A stretch of 64,000 bases of DNA from the NCBI GenBank assembly GCA_037013685.1, contig CM072885.1, positions 62,785,785-62,849,784 of the forward strand, given 5' to 3'. Below the pieces are notes generated by a model. The model had not been told where the DNA came from and made no database searches. It saw nothing but the letters and a program-made list of their open reading frames with translations. This stretch comes from Acridotheres tristis (taxonomy: Eukaryota > Chordata > Aves > Passeriformes > Sturnidae). How positions within the stretch are numbered: position 1 is the stretch's first letter; every line of letters begins with the position of its first letter. Shown here piece by piece: positions 49,416-60,369 of this stretch. The translations under genes and the position numbers were made by a program.

Positions 49416-49944
49416 GTCCAAGGCGAGACAGTTAATTTAGGAAGTGCCTTTCCCATGGCTCCCCCTTTCGTTAATGCAAAGACAGGAATCACCAAAGCAT
49501 GAGTCACATTATATGTGGGCTGAATTATTCCCTGAATTAATCAAATTTTAGGTGAGATGAATGCAGGTTTATCTCCTTCAGTCTGAGAATGCCTTGGACT
49601 GTGTCTCTGCTTTCATTTCAGCATTTTATTCCCTGTACACTGATGTCAATTTACATTAAGAAAATAAAGATGACTTTTGTCAATCCTCTAGAATCTGGAT
49701 ATTTCCAATGTTAAAACAATGTTCTGATTTTGCTTACAACTGTGAAAACCAGACTAAGCGTGTTAAACTCAGTGGAGGTAGTCCAGCTCTATTCTGAAGT
49801 TGTTTTTCATAATAAGAGTTGAAGTAAGAACATCTGGAGGATTTGATTCTTTAGGTTTTGTGATTGGAAAATCATGTTAATCACAGCAATTGGTGCTGGA
49901 GGAAATTGTTGTAACTGTGATAACTGAGCTGTCTCCATCTCCAG

Positions 49945-50050
49945 GTTCAAAGACTACAGAGAACCACCTTGGTCCCCACACCAATATGAGTTTTCTAAGC
50001 AGTACTGGGCGGTCTTATCTGCTCGCTTGGCTTTTGTGATTCTATTTCAG
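49945..50050 (+). CDS. ANO2: ANO2 coding exon, helix 10
   Basis: This 106-nt exon follows CATCTCCAG and ends at donor GTAAGT in phase 0. Its first base completes arginine 362. Residues 363-397 read [11 protein letters not shown], then [22 protein letters not shown]. The last part is the first half of helix 10, near the dimer interface in TMEM16 structures. Y-E-F-S-K-Q-Y-W matches ANO2 better than the ANO1 equivalent (Y-D-I-S-K-D-F-W). It joins in frame to N-L-V-M-F in the last exon. Confidence 0.97.
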
Positions 50051-51489
50051 GTAAGTCTGCTGAGTTGTATCACTTTCAGTCAAAGAAATATCATCACAAA
50101 TGGATCCAAATGAGTGTTCCAAAGCAGCCCATGTCCAATAGACATGGCTATTACATGTATGTACTACATACATACATTACACAGCTTCCTTTAGCCCTTG
50201 GTTCTAGCAGTGATCCCCAAAATACCCTAGGCTTTTGAATGCTTAAGTGTATCCTGTCAATTTTTATCCTCTCAGAGGTACCACATAAATGCTGTGTAGG
50301 CTTTTAAACTGCTGTTCTTTACCCAAAGCAAGAAAAAAACCAGAAGTAATAAATCCCCCAAGGATTTTGCTACTTTCTTGAATTGAGGGCAGTAAATTGT
50401 CCCTAGTGTGAGGATTTCATTAGCAAGAGATTTGCTATCATGGCTCGCCTTTCAAATGGCTTCCTTCTGCTCTCTTCCATGATCTGGGATGCTTCCACAG
50501 CTAAATTGGGCCCATCCTTCTTTTTCAAACCCGCCTTTCTTTTCTCCTCACCTGCCAGGTGTTCCCAAGTGTTTCTGTGAATCTTGCCTTGTTTATATTG
50601 CCCTCTTCTGCTTCTTTGTGGTGTCTTCAGTAATTTTCCACCACTGGCTGCAAAGCACTTGAAACCAACTGGTTTTGCTGGGCTTCAAACACTCTGCCTG
50701 CTCTGCCAGAGAACATTCCCTGGTTAATTAGCTCCATTGTCTCGGATGGGGACAGAGAGTTCATGCTAGCAGCCCTGTCAGCGAACTGTTCTCACACGTT
50801 TCCAGGCATTACACAACACAGCACTTCTCAAAGCATTATCATGACAATACAAACCCCCAAAACATCGCTTATCTATAGATTTCACAAGCAAGCAAAACTT
50901 TTTGCCCAGTCTGCTTTCCGCTTGATGTTACAAGCACCACCTGTAATCACCTTGACACATGAAGTCTGGGGTTTTGGCTTGCACACTGGGGTGGTGTAAA
51001 AACAATCCTGCTTGTCAGCAGCGAGAAAGATTTGAGGACAGAATGGCCATAGAAATTTTCTGCTGTGTGCTCAAGCCACACTGGAAGCACATGGGTATCT
51101 TTGCCTTGTATTGTAGGATTTTTGATGGTATTGGAGGATGTCCTTATATTAATGGAGTCTGAACTCAGTATCAAGGAATTGGATGTTGAGAACTGGGCAC
51201 CTTTGGATGCCTGTAAAGAATAATGCTGGTTTAGCTACTAAGGCCAAGGATTATTTGATGATTCCATGTCCTTTCCTATTTCAAACCTAACTGAAGCATG
51301 TGTTTAATTCAGCCTCTACACTAATGGGTAGCTGTGCACAAACCTGAGCTGTTTCTTGCTTACTACAACACACCACCAGCAAAATATGTTTGACATCTGT
51401 CTCATAGCTATAACAAAGGTTTGGTTTTGCTCCAGTGCGAGTATTTTGGATTTTTCATGCTTGCTTCACGTCTGGTGCTGTGCTTGCAG
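50051..51489 (+). other. ANO2: Last ANO2 intron, 1.4 kb
   Basis: No repeats are recognised. The final 69 nt are open in the ANO2 frame and include a second acceptor-like TTTTGCTCCAG ending at 51435. Whether it is used cannot be told from sequence. Confidence 0.8.
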
Positions 51490-51771
51490 AACCTGGTGAT
51501 GTTCCTCAGCGTTCTGGTTGACTGGATGATCCCTGACATCCCCAAGGACATCAGTGAACAGATCAAAAAGGAGAAGACCGTGCTTGTTGACTTCTTCCTG
51601 AAGGAAGAGCACGAGAAGCTGAAGCTGATGGAAAGCTTGATGGCACGCGACAAGCAGAAACGCAGGAGCGGGACCAAGAGCAAAAGGAGCAGGGCTGCCA
51701 GCTTCTCCCAGTGTCAGCGCAGCCCCAAGGGCAGCTTCACCTCCTTCAGCTCACAGCACACCGTGGTGTGA
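51490..51771 (+). CDS. ANO2: ANO2 last coding exon, end of helix 10, C-terminal tail and stop
   Basis: The coding part is 282 nt after GTGCTTGCAG and ends at TGA (51769-51771). Residues 398-415 ([18 protein letters not shown]) finish helix 10. [10 protein letters not shown] and [12 protein letters not shown] form the amphipathic C-terminal helix. The tail is strongly basic at 450-465 (eight K/R plus R450), followed by R-A-A-S468, a consensus for basophilic kinases. The protein ends T-V-V, a class I PDZ ligand; mammalian ANO2 ends T-N-V and binds PSD-95 in photoreceptor terminals. The reading frame is also open for 69 nt upstream of the acceptor, with an alternative CAG at 51433-51435. Confidence 0.97.
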   Translation, partial: NLVMFLSVLVDWMIPDIPKDISEQIKKEKTVLVDFFLKEEHEKLKLMESLMARDKQKRRSGTKSKRSRAASFSQCQRSPKGSFTSFSSQHTVV

Positions 51772-52137
51772 CTCCTGAAGGAAGGGAGCAGCCTGTGCTT
51801 ACCTCTGCTTACTGCGTGATGTGATTCTGAGCCCAGAGCAAGGGAGGGAGAGACGAGGGACAGGGAGCAAAAGGAGGCGCTTTCGTTTCCTTAGAATCTC
51901 CAGATGTGAAGGTCTCTGTTACAATTTAACTGTCCTCTGGGCTGCAGCATTTCCAGATTTCATCAGTGTGAGACAAGGGCTGTATTTGGGCTGTAGCTGG
52001 TTCTTGTGGTGATGCATGCAAGTTGGGGAGGCACGCAGGAATTTTCCTGGCAAGAATTCTCCTGGCATCTGTCCTCCTGCAGATTCCCAGTGGGGCACAG
52101 GGACCCTCCTGCTCTGATCTCTATATTTGGGCAGGTT

Positions 52138-52205
52138 GGACTGACTGTGGGGGAGGACTGACCATGGGGAAGGACTGACCTTGGAGAAGGACTGACCTTG
52201 GAGAA
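52138..52205. repeat. 17-bp minisatellite, four copies, in the ANO2 3' UTR
   Basis: Four head-to-tail units of consensus GGACTGACCTTGGAGAA start at 52138, 52155, 52172 and 52189. The last two are identical and the first two differ at a few positions, so the array probably grew towards its right end. Confidence 0.93.
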
Positions 52206-52818
52206 GTGCACACACCTCATGGTCTCTCTGGCTATAGCTGCCATGGAGAGATTGCAAACACGGAGTCTCAAGGAGTCTTTGTGCCTTCCTAACCTACTCT
52301 GCCACACGGTGCCACCTCTGGAGGGCACGCAGGGCTCTGGGAGATGTGGGAACAGAAGGAATTTAAATCACTGGGCACTAGCATCTATGGATATATTATG
52401 CTTTGCTTAGCAGGAGCTGGAATGCATGTGCTGGTGAGCAGGGGGCATCAGAATGGCTGAAGCTGCCAGAACCAGGGAAGCTCCTTGGCACTCATTGTTC
52501 TGAACAAAACATGAAAAACCAAACCTTGCATGTTTGATTCTCCTCTCACTTAGCCTTGGAATTCTGCCAGTGTCAGGAGGAATCACGCCACTGAAACACC
52601 AGTGCAAAGCTGAGCAGTGAGAATGCAATCCATCCCTGTAAATCATGTGGCATCTCCATGTACACTGCACGTAAAGTAACAAAAATTGCTGCTGTTGTGA
52701 TTTATTGTGAAGTAAAATATTTTGCAGAACTGCATTTCATTGGAAGATAAACATATTCACTAACCAAGCTTTCACCTACAAGCATTTAAGGAATAATTTT
52801 ATTCTGTCGTGAATGAAT

Positions 52819-52824
52819 ATTAAA
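52819..52824 (+). terminator. Candidate proximal poly(A) signal ATTAAA
   Basis: ATTAAA lies about 1.05 kb after the ANO2 stop in A/T-rich sequence, followed by T-rich sequence. It is the commonest variant signal. Use is not demonstrated. Confidence 0.45.
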
Positions 52825-53291
52825 CTTTCTTTAAAAATCTGTTTCTTTTCCTAGAGATTCTGTCTCTAACGCAGCCTGAAATTCAGAGTCTGAAACCAAA
52901 AGGTTTTCTTCTCATTTTGTCTTCTCAACAATACTTTCAAAACCATAAAAAATACAAACCAAAAGAAGTACTTCAGTTTCAGGAATTCTATTCAGGATTG
53001 CTCTTTTACATAATATTCTTCTTTTTTATATTTCTGAAGCCTAAGATTTTACTAATGTCTTAGATGAAAATATTTTTCGTTGTGACAACTTTTGGTAACA
53101 TAATGTGAGATGCGAAAATAATTTCTTTTTTCATTCAGTGACTCAATTAAGGCACATCAAAATGGGAGAACTGTTCCAGGGTGGGCTGAAATGAAAAAAA
53201 AAAAAATTTGGTGTTTCATTTGTAAAATTTATTTTTGGACTATTTATTCCTTTTATATAGAAACGGAATTTGAAATGACAATGTCGTCTGG

Positions 53292-53297
53292 AATAAA
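53292..53297 (+). terminator. Candidate distal poly(A) signal AATAAA
   Basis: A canonical AATAAA about 1.52 kb after the stop codon, followed by AACTTTGTTG, a T/G-rich element at a plausible distance. It is the best hexamer match near the gene end. Confidence 0.5.
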
Positions 53298-53415
53298 ACT
53301 GCAAATGTTTAACTTTGTTGAAAAAAAAAGGCAGTCCTTTCCAAATGTTTTCCTCTTTTTCCCTGTCAAAACTCGTTGTTTTGTTTTGTTTTAATTTTGT
53401 TAGGTAATTGAATTA

Positions 53416-53440
53416 TTTTTTGTTTGTTTGTTTGTTTGCT
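53416..53440. repeat. (TTTG)n microsatellite
   Basis: About five TTTG units downstream of the distal poly(A) signal. Confidence 0.85.
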
Positions 53441-53876
53441 TTTTAAGACTTTGGCTCCTCATGGAAATCTGTGACAGGGCCGAGACATAACCTTTGATTT
53501 CCCCCCTCAAAGATTAACATTTAAATGAGGGAACCGTATCTCCTTGAAAACAAATTATCTCGTTTTACTTTCAAAAGGCCAACAAAGTCCTGCTGGGGAT
53601 TCCATGGTCTAATGTATTAAGATAGTCAATATTAATAACATCTATTCCCTCTTTCACAGCAAGGGGATGCTCTGCTGGTGAACCTGGGGATTTGAAACTG
53701 TTGGGGGTTTGGAAATATTTTCGTTTGTTTCTTGCAACTCTAGTTTTTTGAATTCAATCAAGTCTCTTCACTCCAAGCAGCCTGTGATGGGGGGAAAATA
53801 TGTTTCTAACCAGTAGAAATATCAATCTTGTTTGTCATAATTCTTCCTTTCCTTTTTCCAGGAATGCAGGAGGGCG

Positions 53877-53924
53877 TGCAGAAATGGATTTAGAAAGGGA
53901 TGCAGAAATGGATTTAGAAAGGGA
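53877..53924. repeat. 24-bp tandem duplication
   Basis: Two identical copies of a 24-bp unit (TGCAGAAATGGATTTAGAAA plus GGGA). The length is a multiple of three and an open frame crosses it, but nothing else supports coding. Confidence 0.92.
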
Positions 53925-56900
53925 TTTCACGCAGGTTGCACGGCACTCTCTTGCCAGTGGCTGGCTTGGTGAAGGATATTCAGAATTAAGGGTTTCCTTA
54001 AAATAGCACCATTTTGTACATTTTGTACACCCTCCCTCCACCCAGGAAATACCTTTTTAAAAACTGTGAGTCACTCCAACGCAGTCAGAAAAATGTTATC
54101 CCAAAGTTGAGTGCATTAGGCTGTTGTTACACAGGATTTCCATAACAAGAAACTGAAATGCTTGTCGTGGTCCAAAAACGATAAGGTTTTTCTAGATTTC
54201 CTAGCACAAGGAACTAAAGAAGCCAGCAGATGTACACTGATGCTCTGCAGGTTCTCCTGAGGTTTATATATTTCTCCCAAACAAGGCTGGGAAAGAGGCA
54301 CAGCAGCAATCCTGGCTGATGTCCAGATGGGATCTCCCCTGATATCACAAACAGGACAGACAGCTCAATTATCTTTATCTCTGATACGCTTGCTGTTTCC
54401 CTCTTAAACTTGAGAGTTTCATTCACTGAGGATTCCTGCATGTTCAGTACCTGACTCAGGTGCACTCCCTGAGGATTTCACCCTTTGTTGCATTTCTATG
54501 GCAACCTCTGGATTTTCCCCACACCACTTGCCATCAGCTGCTGTAATTGTAGATCACTGATCAGGTATTCGGTCATTCTCAGGCTCCAGCTTATCTTTTC
54601 TGGACAAAGCCAGACTTTATCTGCCCCCTTTTTATCAGTGGGATAATTGTAAGTCTACCCACAGAGCTCCCCCTTGCCATAAGCTGTGCCTCAGAAGCAG
54701 AGAATGGCAGTTCCAAGGGAGGTGTATGGAAAGCTCTCCATGGGGACCAAGGGAATAGGGATGCAAGTAGAGGCACAAAGGTAACAAAATCTGTGGGCTA
54801 TTGTCACTCCTTGCTTTAGCAATGAAAACCAGCTAAAATATCTGCAGGGGAAAGGGGGAAAAAGTAAGTAGAGAAGGAATTGCATACAAATTTAATGCAG
54901 AATTTCATAGCCATTTTGTACCTCTCTAGATATAAAGTGAAAACCCCACTTAAACCGGCAAGCAAATGAAAAGCAGCATGTCTGTGTGTGTGAGTAGCTA
55001 ACACCACACTGGGGCCTGCACCTAGCCCCAAACCTCCAGATCCACACTCTAGGATCCATGGAGCCTCATCAATAGGAACATTGGTGTCTGATGGACAGAA
55101 GGTAAACACATCTACTTGGACCACATTTCACCTTCTGTCCAGCAGAAACACCACGGATTTTGCTGCTCCATTTATCCCAACTTGTCCCTTGGACTGGTGG
55201 TGCAGGGTAGTTTCAAACAGCTTCCAGGAGTTATTCAGAAGAAATGGACCCAGGGAAGGGGCTCCCTGCTCCAGAGTCACTCCATGCCCAAATGCCGTCA
55301 GTTAGAGGATCTGTCTGATCCTCACAGCCACGTGAACCCTCTCACTGTGCTCATCTCTAGTTTTTAAAGGGGGCTTTCAGGAACTGAATGAAGCTGTGGG
55401 AATGTTGGCCTTTTCTGTCATGTCTTCTTTATGCAGGCCTGCCCACTTTTGTAATCATCAGCCCTAGATACCTTTTCTTGTGAAGGGTATCACAGGCTTT
55501 TCAGTTCTCATCTCAAGATATAGAAAACTTTGCTATCTAGACCTCTCCTACAACTCCAACATTTATGACACTCAAATCCTTCCTTTTTCCAAGAAGAAAA
55601 GGGTGACCTCTGCGGAAGTCTGCCTGCTACATAATTGTTTGGAAATACCCAGTCCACCATGCATAATATTCACCACTGTTAGCAATAAACTCCTCTGACT
55701 ACAGCAATATAACATCTGTTGCTGCTCTGCAGTCTCACCCTTTAATTAACCACAGATGGTCTCTCTGTTCCCCGTCTGGTCTAATTATTTTGCTTTTGAA
55801 AAGAAAATACAAACCAGTTTTGTTTGTGAGCTGTTCTTTGTAGGTAAATTCCTGCACACCTTGTACTGGATGTCTTGTGTATCCAGGAACATGAGATTTC
55901 AGATACAACAGTAGAATTGCACTTAAAGGTAGAGAGAGGAGGAGGATTTATACCTGAGCTCCCAGTTCTTACCTTGCAAGGGCCATCAGTCCATGGTTCA
56001 CCTGAAAGGCCCACAGACAATGGAGGCTGAAGAATATTTTTAGCAAAAAAATGAGTACAGAGTCTGTATGCACCACATGCATATTTTTCAAGGAGAGGTC
56101 TGCACGAGTTTTTTCCTAAATGTGTTTTAATCTGTCCTAAATCCCTCAGTACTACCAAAACTCTGAATATTCCCTGCAGTTTCCATCCTTTACTCATCAT
56201 CTGCAAATGTACTCAATTATTAATTGATTATTCAATTATTAATGGCTGCATTAATTAACAGAGTGCCTTGCTGCCTCTTTCCCACCCCCCGTGGCATTGT
56301 TAAAATCAACCAGATTCCATAACTCCCAAGACAGACTGATAATACTCTTTATTAGTGCATAATGATCTAACGAAACATTTTTATTTTTGTGTATTTTCAG
56401 TTGCTTCTTGACACAATCCTGCAGCTTTACTTTTCCTGACTCTTAGGACTCTCACTAAAAACACCTCATCTACTCCCAGTGTTTCCAAGCCACTCCTGGT
56501 TCCACAGACACAGCTTTAATGAGCAAAATTATTACTATCAAAGGATTATATATGTCTCTAATGCAGCCACCTAAGGCAAGGCAGATTCAAACCTCACTGG
56601 AATCAGTGGAAGTCTTTCTTTTGGCTTCAGTATCCCCTTGAGCTTTTTGAGTTTTTCTTTTTTCTCTATGCAATTCTGTGTGCAGCTTTTAACCAGTTAG
56701 GTGGAGAAATTGGGATAGCAGAGGCAAAATGTGCATCCCCAGCAAACTTCAATGGCTGTGGCCTTTAGTGAGTCCAACTGTGGAAAATGTCCACTGCCAG
56801 CAGTTTGGGATTTGACCCTGCATTTTCCAGAGATGGGATCACCCTCCAAAACTGACTGGCTGATTTCAACTACATTCATCCTGGTGTTAGGGCTGGCTGT

Positions 56901-58289
56901 AGGGAACTTGATTTTCAGAACTGTGCTTCCATATGAGAAGGACTTAAGGCAGACACAACTGTGAGTCTTTTGAAAGCTGTGATCCTTGAATTTAAATATA
57001 TAAGGAATATTGATCCACCATGTGGTTAAATGCATGCAGTTTATGTCACAGATACCAGTCTTTACAACAGGCTCCCTGTTATGTAACCTTGGAGTGTCTG
57101 ATTTCAGTAAGTTCAGGGATGCAATTAACAGGGAAGCAATGTGATCCACCGGCTTGGAAAGGCTACTGCAGCCCCCCAACTGAACCATGCATTTTTGGGA
57201 AAGACAATGAAAGTTGTGCCTTTAAAACTAGAAGGAAGATAGGTCCAAAGGTGGAAACGGGGCAAGGAGAGCAGCTCCATGAAGCTGAGGGGACAATGAC
57301 ACAATTTTTGCTGGCATGTCAGAGCCTCTCAGTGCCATATTCCAGTCCACAGCCTCATTCTTTGCTGTTCTCTGCTTAAAGGGAAATCACAGGAAGAAAT
57401 CACAGCCCTACCTGATCTGCCCCACAAGGTAAAGTCAGTTTCTGGAGCAACTCCTGATTTCTCTGATGCATTTTAAGCACAAAAGACAGCAGAAATCAAA
57501 GCAAAAAGCTGTGCAGATTTTAGCTGCACAAATACACAGAGATCTTCTAACATTTTCTGCCCAGCACTTAAACAGGGAGTCCTCTCCTAATGAGCTAATT
57601 CTTAAGGGGATTATTTTCCCACAGCTTTTCCAGTAGCCACTTTAAATAAGGGATAAACAAACATAACAATAATCTTATATTCAATCTTACAGGTGTGGTT
57701 TAGGCTTTCCTCTGGCATCTAGTTTTTTAGTTTCTCTTCCATCTGTTACAAAGCTTTATTTCAAATGATCATTATTTTTAACAAGACAGCTACATATGAC
57801 TTGTACCACTCAAATCTCAGCTAAATTCAACAAAACATCCTCTGTTGATGCTAGAAGAGGATTTTGACTTGTTTTTGTTGTTGTTTTGCTACATCTAATC
57901 TTTTGAGATACAACAACATATTTTCATAGAGTTTGGAAACACAGTAGGTCAGTAAGGACACAGCCCTATGAGGATATTTAGATCCAGAATAGTATTCTTA
58001 CTGCCAGGACTGATTAAGAGCCTGAAAAGGGGGAAGATTTAGTTTACAAAATATGGACTTAGCTATAAAACTAAAATAAATCAACAGTAAAGACTGGATT
58101 AAGAAGTTTTCTCTCTTTTTTATTTTTTTGTCTTTTTTTTCTTTTTCTGACAAGAATAAATAAATATACCCCTGATATGTTTTATTCAGTCCAATGACAT
58201 GTAGAACTGGTTCCAGTAGATGGAGCAAGAAAGCAGAAGGAAAGCAATGCCACATACCCTTGGTACTCAATCAGAGGAGATGGGTGTTG

Positions 58290-58350
58290 AGCCATTGAGT
58301 CATTTAGGGTGGAAAAGACCTTTAAAATCATCACATCCAAAGTGTTCATG
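58290..58350 (-). repeat. Short CR1 3' fragment, antisense
   Basis: TTGAGTCATTTAGGGTGG, AAAAGACCTTTAAAATCATC and ACATCCAA match the reversed CR1 3' end. The rest of the element is absent. Confidence 0.8.
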
Positions 58351-59697
58351 GGGCAGGACACGGACTGCACACAGCTTCACAGAACAAGCTACAAAGCAGG
58401 AGAGGAGAAAGCACTCTGAAAGCTATTCCATGGCTTCAAGTTCAGTCAGGAGCACTCCTCACATAACTGACACTGACAGGAGTTTTTCCTTGGAATTGGC
58501 TTAGTAGCTGAAGAAAAATAACTTGGGATTTTCTCCAAAGCCAAGAAAATAGATTAATTACAACTGGCTTGTTATTCTCTTGGCTTTAGTGGAGATTAGG
58601 GCAGCTTAATCCTTCAGCAAAAGCTAATGCTATGAAGAAGTATTAAAAGAGACAAGTTTTACATCTCCCATATGATCTCCAGCCTCTTATTTCTCACTGC
58701 CTGTCTCATCTGACTCTGCATGTGCTGCATGTTGTATTGTTTATTATCAGTTTGTGTGTCATGGCAGGGATCACGTGCCCTGCACAGGCACAAAACAGCT
58801 GAGCCCCAGCTCCTGGGGGACACCACAGCACCTCGGGAGCCAAAATAAGGCCAAGCTCTTCATTTGGGATGAAATTACTTTTTTCATTATTATTATTTTT
58901 TATTTCCTTTCTGCCCAAGTTAATATCTTATAAAAAAGTTAACATCTTCTAAAAAAACAGCACCAAAACAAGCCCCGCCCCCCCCCGTTTTGGTGGAAAT
59001 GAATGAAAAGAGGTCATGCTGAAATCAGTGATTTTTTTTTTTTTTCACTGAACCTATTTATCACAGAAGCCTCCGGCAGACAAGCAGCAACATCCGCGAG
59101 GTCTGCGTCCCGTCATCATCCCAGGAAATCTGTGACACCCAGCTGAAAGGAAAAGGGAACATCTGGGAGAACAGCTCCTTCCTCTGCTCACACTTCCAGG
59201 CTCAGGGGAAGTCAGATAATTTTTTTCTTCTTGCTTCTTCCCTAACTCCCCAAGCTGAGGCTCAGCCCTGTGGGACTCTCTCCAAGCCCTGTGTGGTCAT
59301 CCCCAGTGGCAGGTATTCTACAGGCAATTTCCACGGGAGGTTTTTGACAGCAATGGTCTGCTTGGCTTCACTTCCCAGCTTCTTCTCTCTGTGATTTCCT
59401 GAGTTCTTTTGCCAAAATTGGGCTGACCAAGCTATTCTGAAAATATGTGGTCAATTTCCTTTAAAAATCATATAGAACCGCAACCCCCAAATCCCAAGGA
59501 AATGATTGCAAAGGTGTTAAACTCCTTTAGAACTGTCTGCTTTTTAAAAGACATTTTTGACAGAGGCTGTGTGCCTGTGTTTACCATGTGTAGGACCTGA
59601 CTGGGATGAGATGCTGGTGCTGGCACTTGCCTGCAAGGCTGCCTTGAAGCTGTAGCTGGGCAGACTCTGATCAGTGACTCAGGTGGGGCACACACAT

Positions 59698-60036
59698 CGT
59701 GGAAATCATGGAATTATGGAATGGCTCAGGTTGGGAAGCACTTTAAAGATCATCTCATCCCAAACCCCTGAAACTGAAGCCTTCCAGTGCCTGAAGGGAG
59801 CCCACAGGAAAGATGGAGAGAGACTCTTGACAAGGGCCTGGAGTGACAGGACAAGGGGCAATGGCTTCACACTGACACAGAGCAGGGTTGGATTGGATAT
59901 TGGGAAGAAATTGTTCCCTATGAGGGTGCTGAGGCCCTGGCACAGGTTTCCCAGAGAAGCTGTGGCTGCCCCATCCCTGGCAGTGTTCCAGGCCAGGCTG
60001 GATGGGGCTCTGAGCAACCTGGGCTAGTGGAAGGTA
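59698..60036 (-). repeat. CR1 copy with inverted 5' part (twin-priming structure)
   Basis: 59700-59769 is the 3' end of the element in antisense (GGAATGGCTCAGGTTGGG, then AAAGATCATCTCATCC). 59770-60036 is the adjoining upstream part in sense orientation, ending CTAGTGGAAGGT. Together they make one element minus about 14 nt at the junction. Seen from the minus strand, the 5' part is inverted in front of a correctly oriented 3' end. Confidence 0.75.
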
Positions 60037-60369
60037 TAGGTGGCTCCTATGCTGAGGTTCCCCTCCCAGAGCCAGCAGCAAATACATGTAGGTACTGTGA
60101 TCATTCTTTTATTCCCCTCCATTCTGTGACAGGTTTCTGGGGCTGCCTCAGCCTTAGGGTGCCCAGCTGTGGTTTGTAATGTCACGTCAGCCTTGCAGCA
60201 GCTTTGGCATGGGGGCATCTGTTGCAGTGCATTATGGACTGCAGTGGTTCTTCCTGCTGCAGGTAACTCCAGCAGGTTTGTATGGTTCCCTAGTTTCATT
60301 TTATTTTGATTTTTTTTAAAAAAAAGGAAACAAAACCCCACCAGCTTTTCTACCCATTAATTCTCCCTT

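Larger units (their letters stand above)
44651..49944 (+). other. ANO2: ANO2 intron, 5.3 kb
   Basis: Its right half carries a CR1 fragment (47597) and the ancient CR1/L3-like remnant (48640-49415). The left half shows only an A-rich homopolymer. No exon is recognised. Confidence 0.8.
1..53315 (+). other. ANO2: ANO2 gene body, 3' half (5' half outside the window)
   Basis: Eleven exons on the + strand splice into one uninterrupted 490-codon reading frame ending in TGA. The protein is the C-terminal half of a TMEM16/anoctamin. ANO2 forms a homodimeric, double-barrelled calcium-activated chloride channel of the plasma membrane, known from olfactory cilia, photoreceptor synapses and some central neurons. 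ANO2 is chosen over ANO1 because the tail ends S-Q-H-T-V-V (ANO2 ends in T-x-V, ANO1 in G-V-L) and because of exon wording such as E-I-Y-G-A-V-A-K-W. All introns are GT-AG. Residue numbers in the exon entries count from the first visible codon. The gene start is not visible. The right border is set by the distal candidate poly(A) signal and is uncertain. Confidence 0.93.
51772..53315 (+). other. ANO2: Putative ANO2 3' UTR
   Basis: No reading frame continues past the TGA. Two poly(A) signal candidates follow: ATTAAA at 52819-52824 and AATAAA at 53292-53297, the second with T/G-rich sequence about 15 nt downstream. The left half carries a four-copy 17-bp minisatellite (52138-52205); the right half is A/T-rich. 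The extent is inferred from these signals only. Confidence 0.6.

Noticed and set aside
59674..60027. 117-codon ORF with R-R-V/W-S-D-R-T-R-type sequence
   Set aside because: It comes from the inverted half of the CR1 copy; the same phrases occur at 3480-3713.
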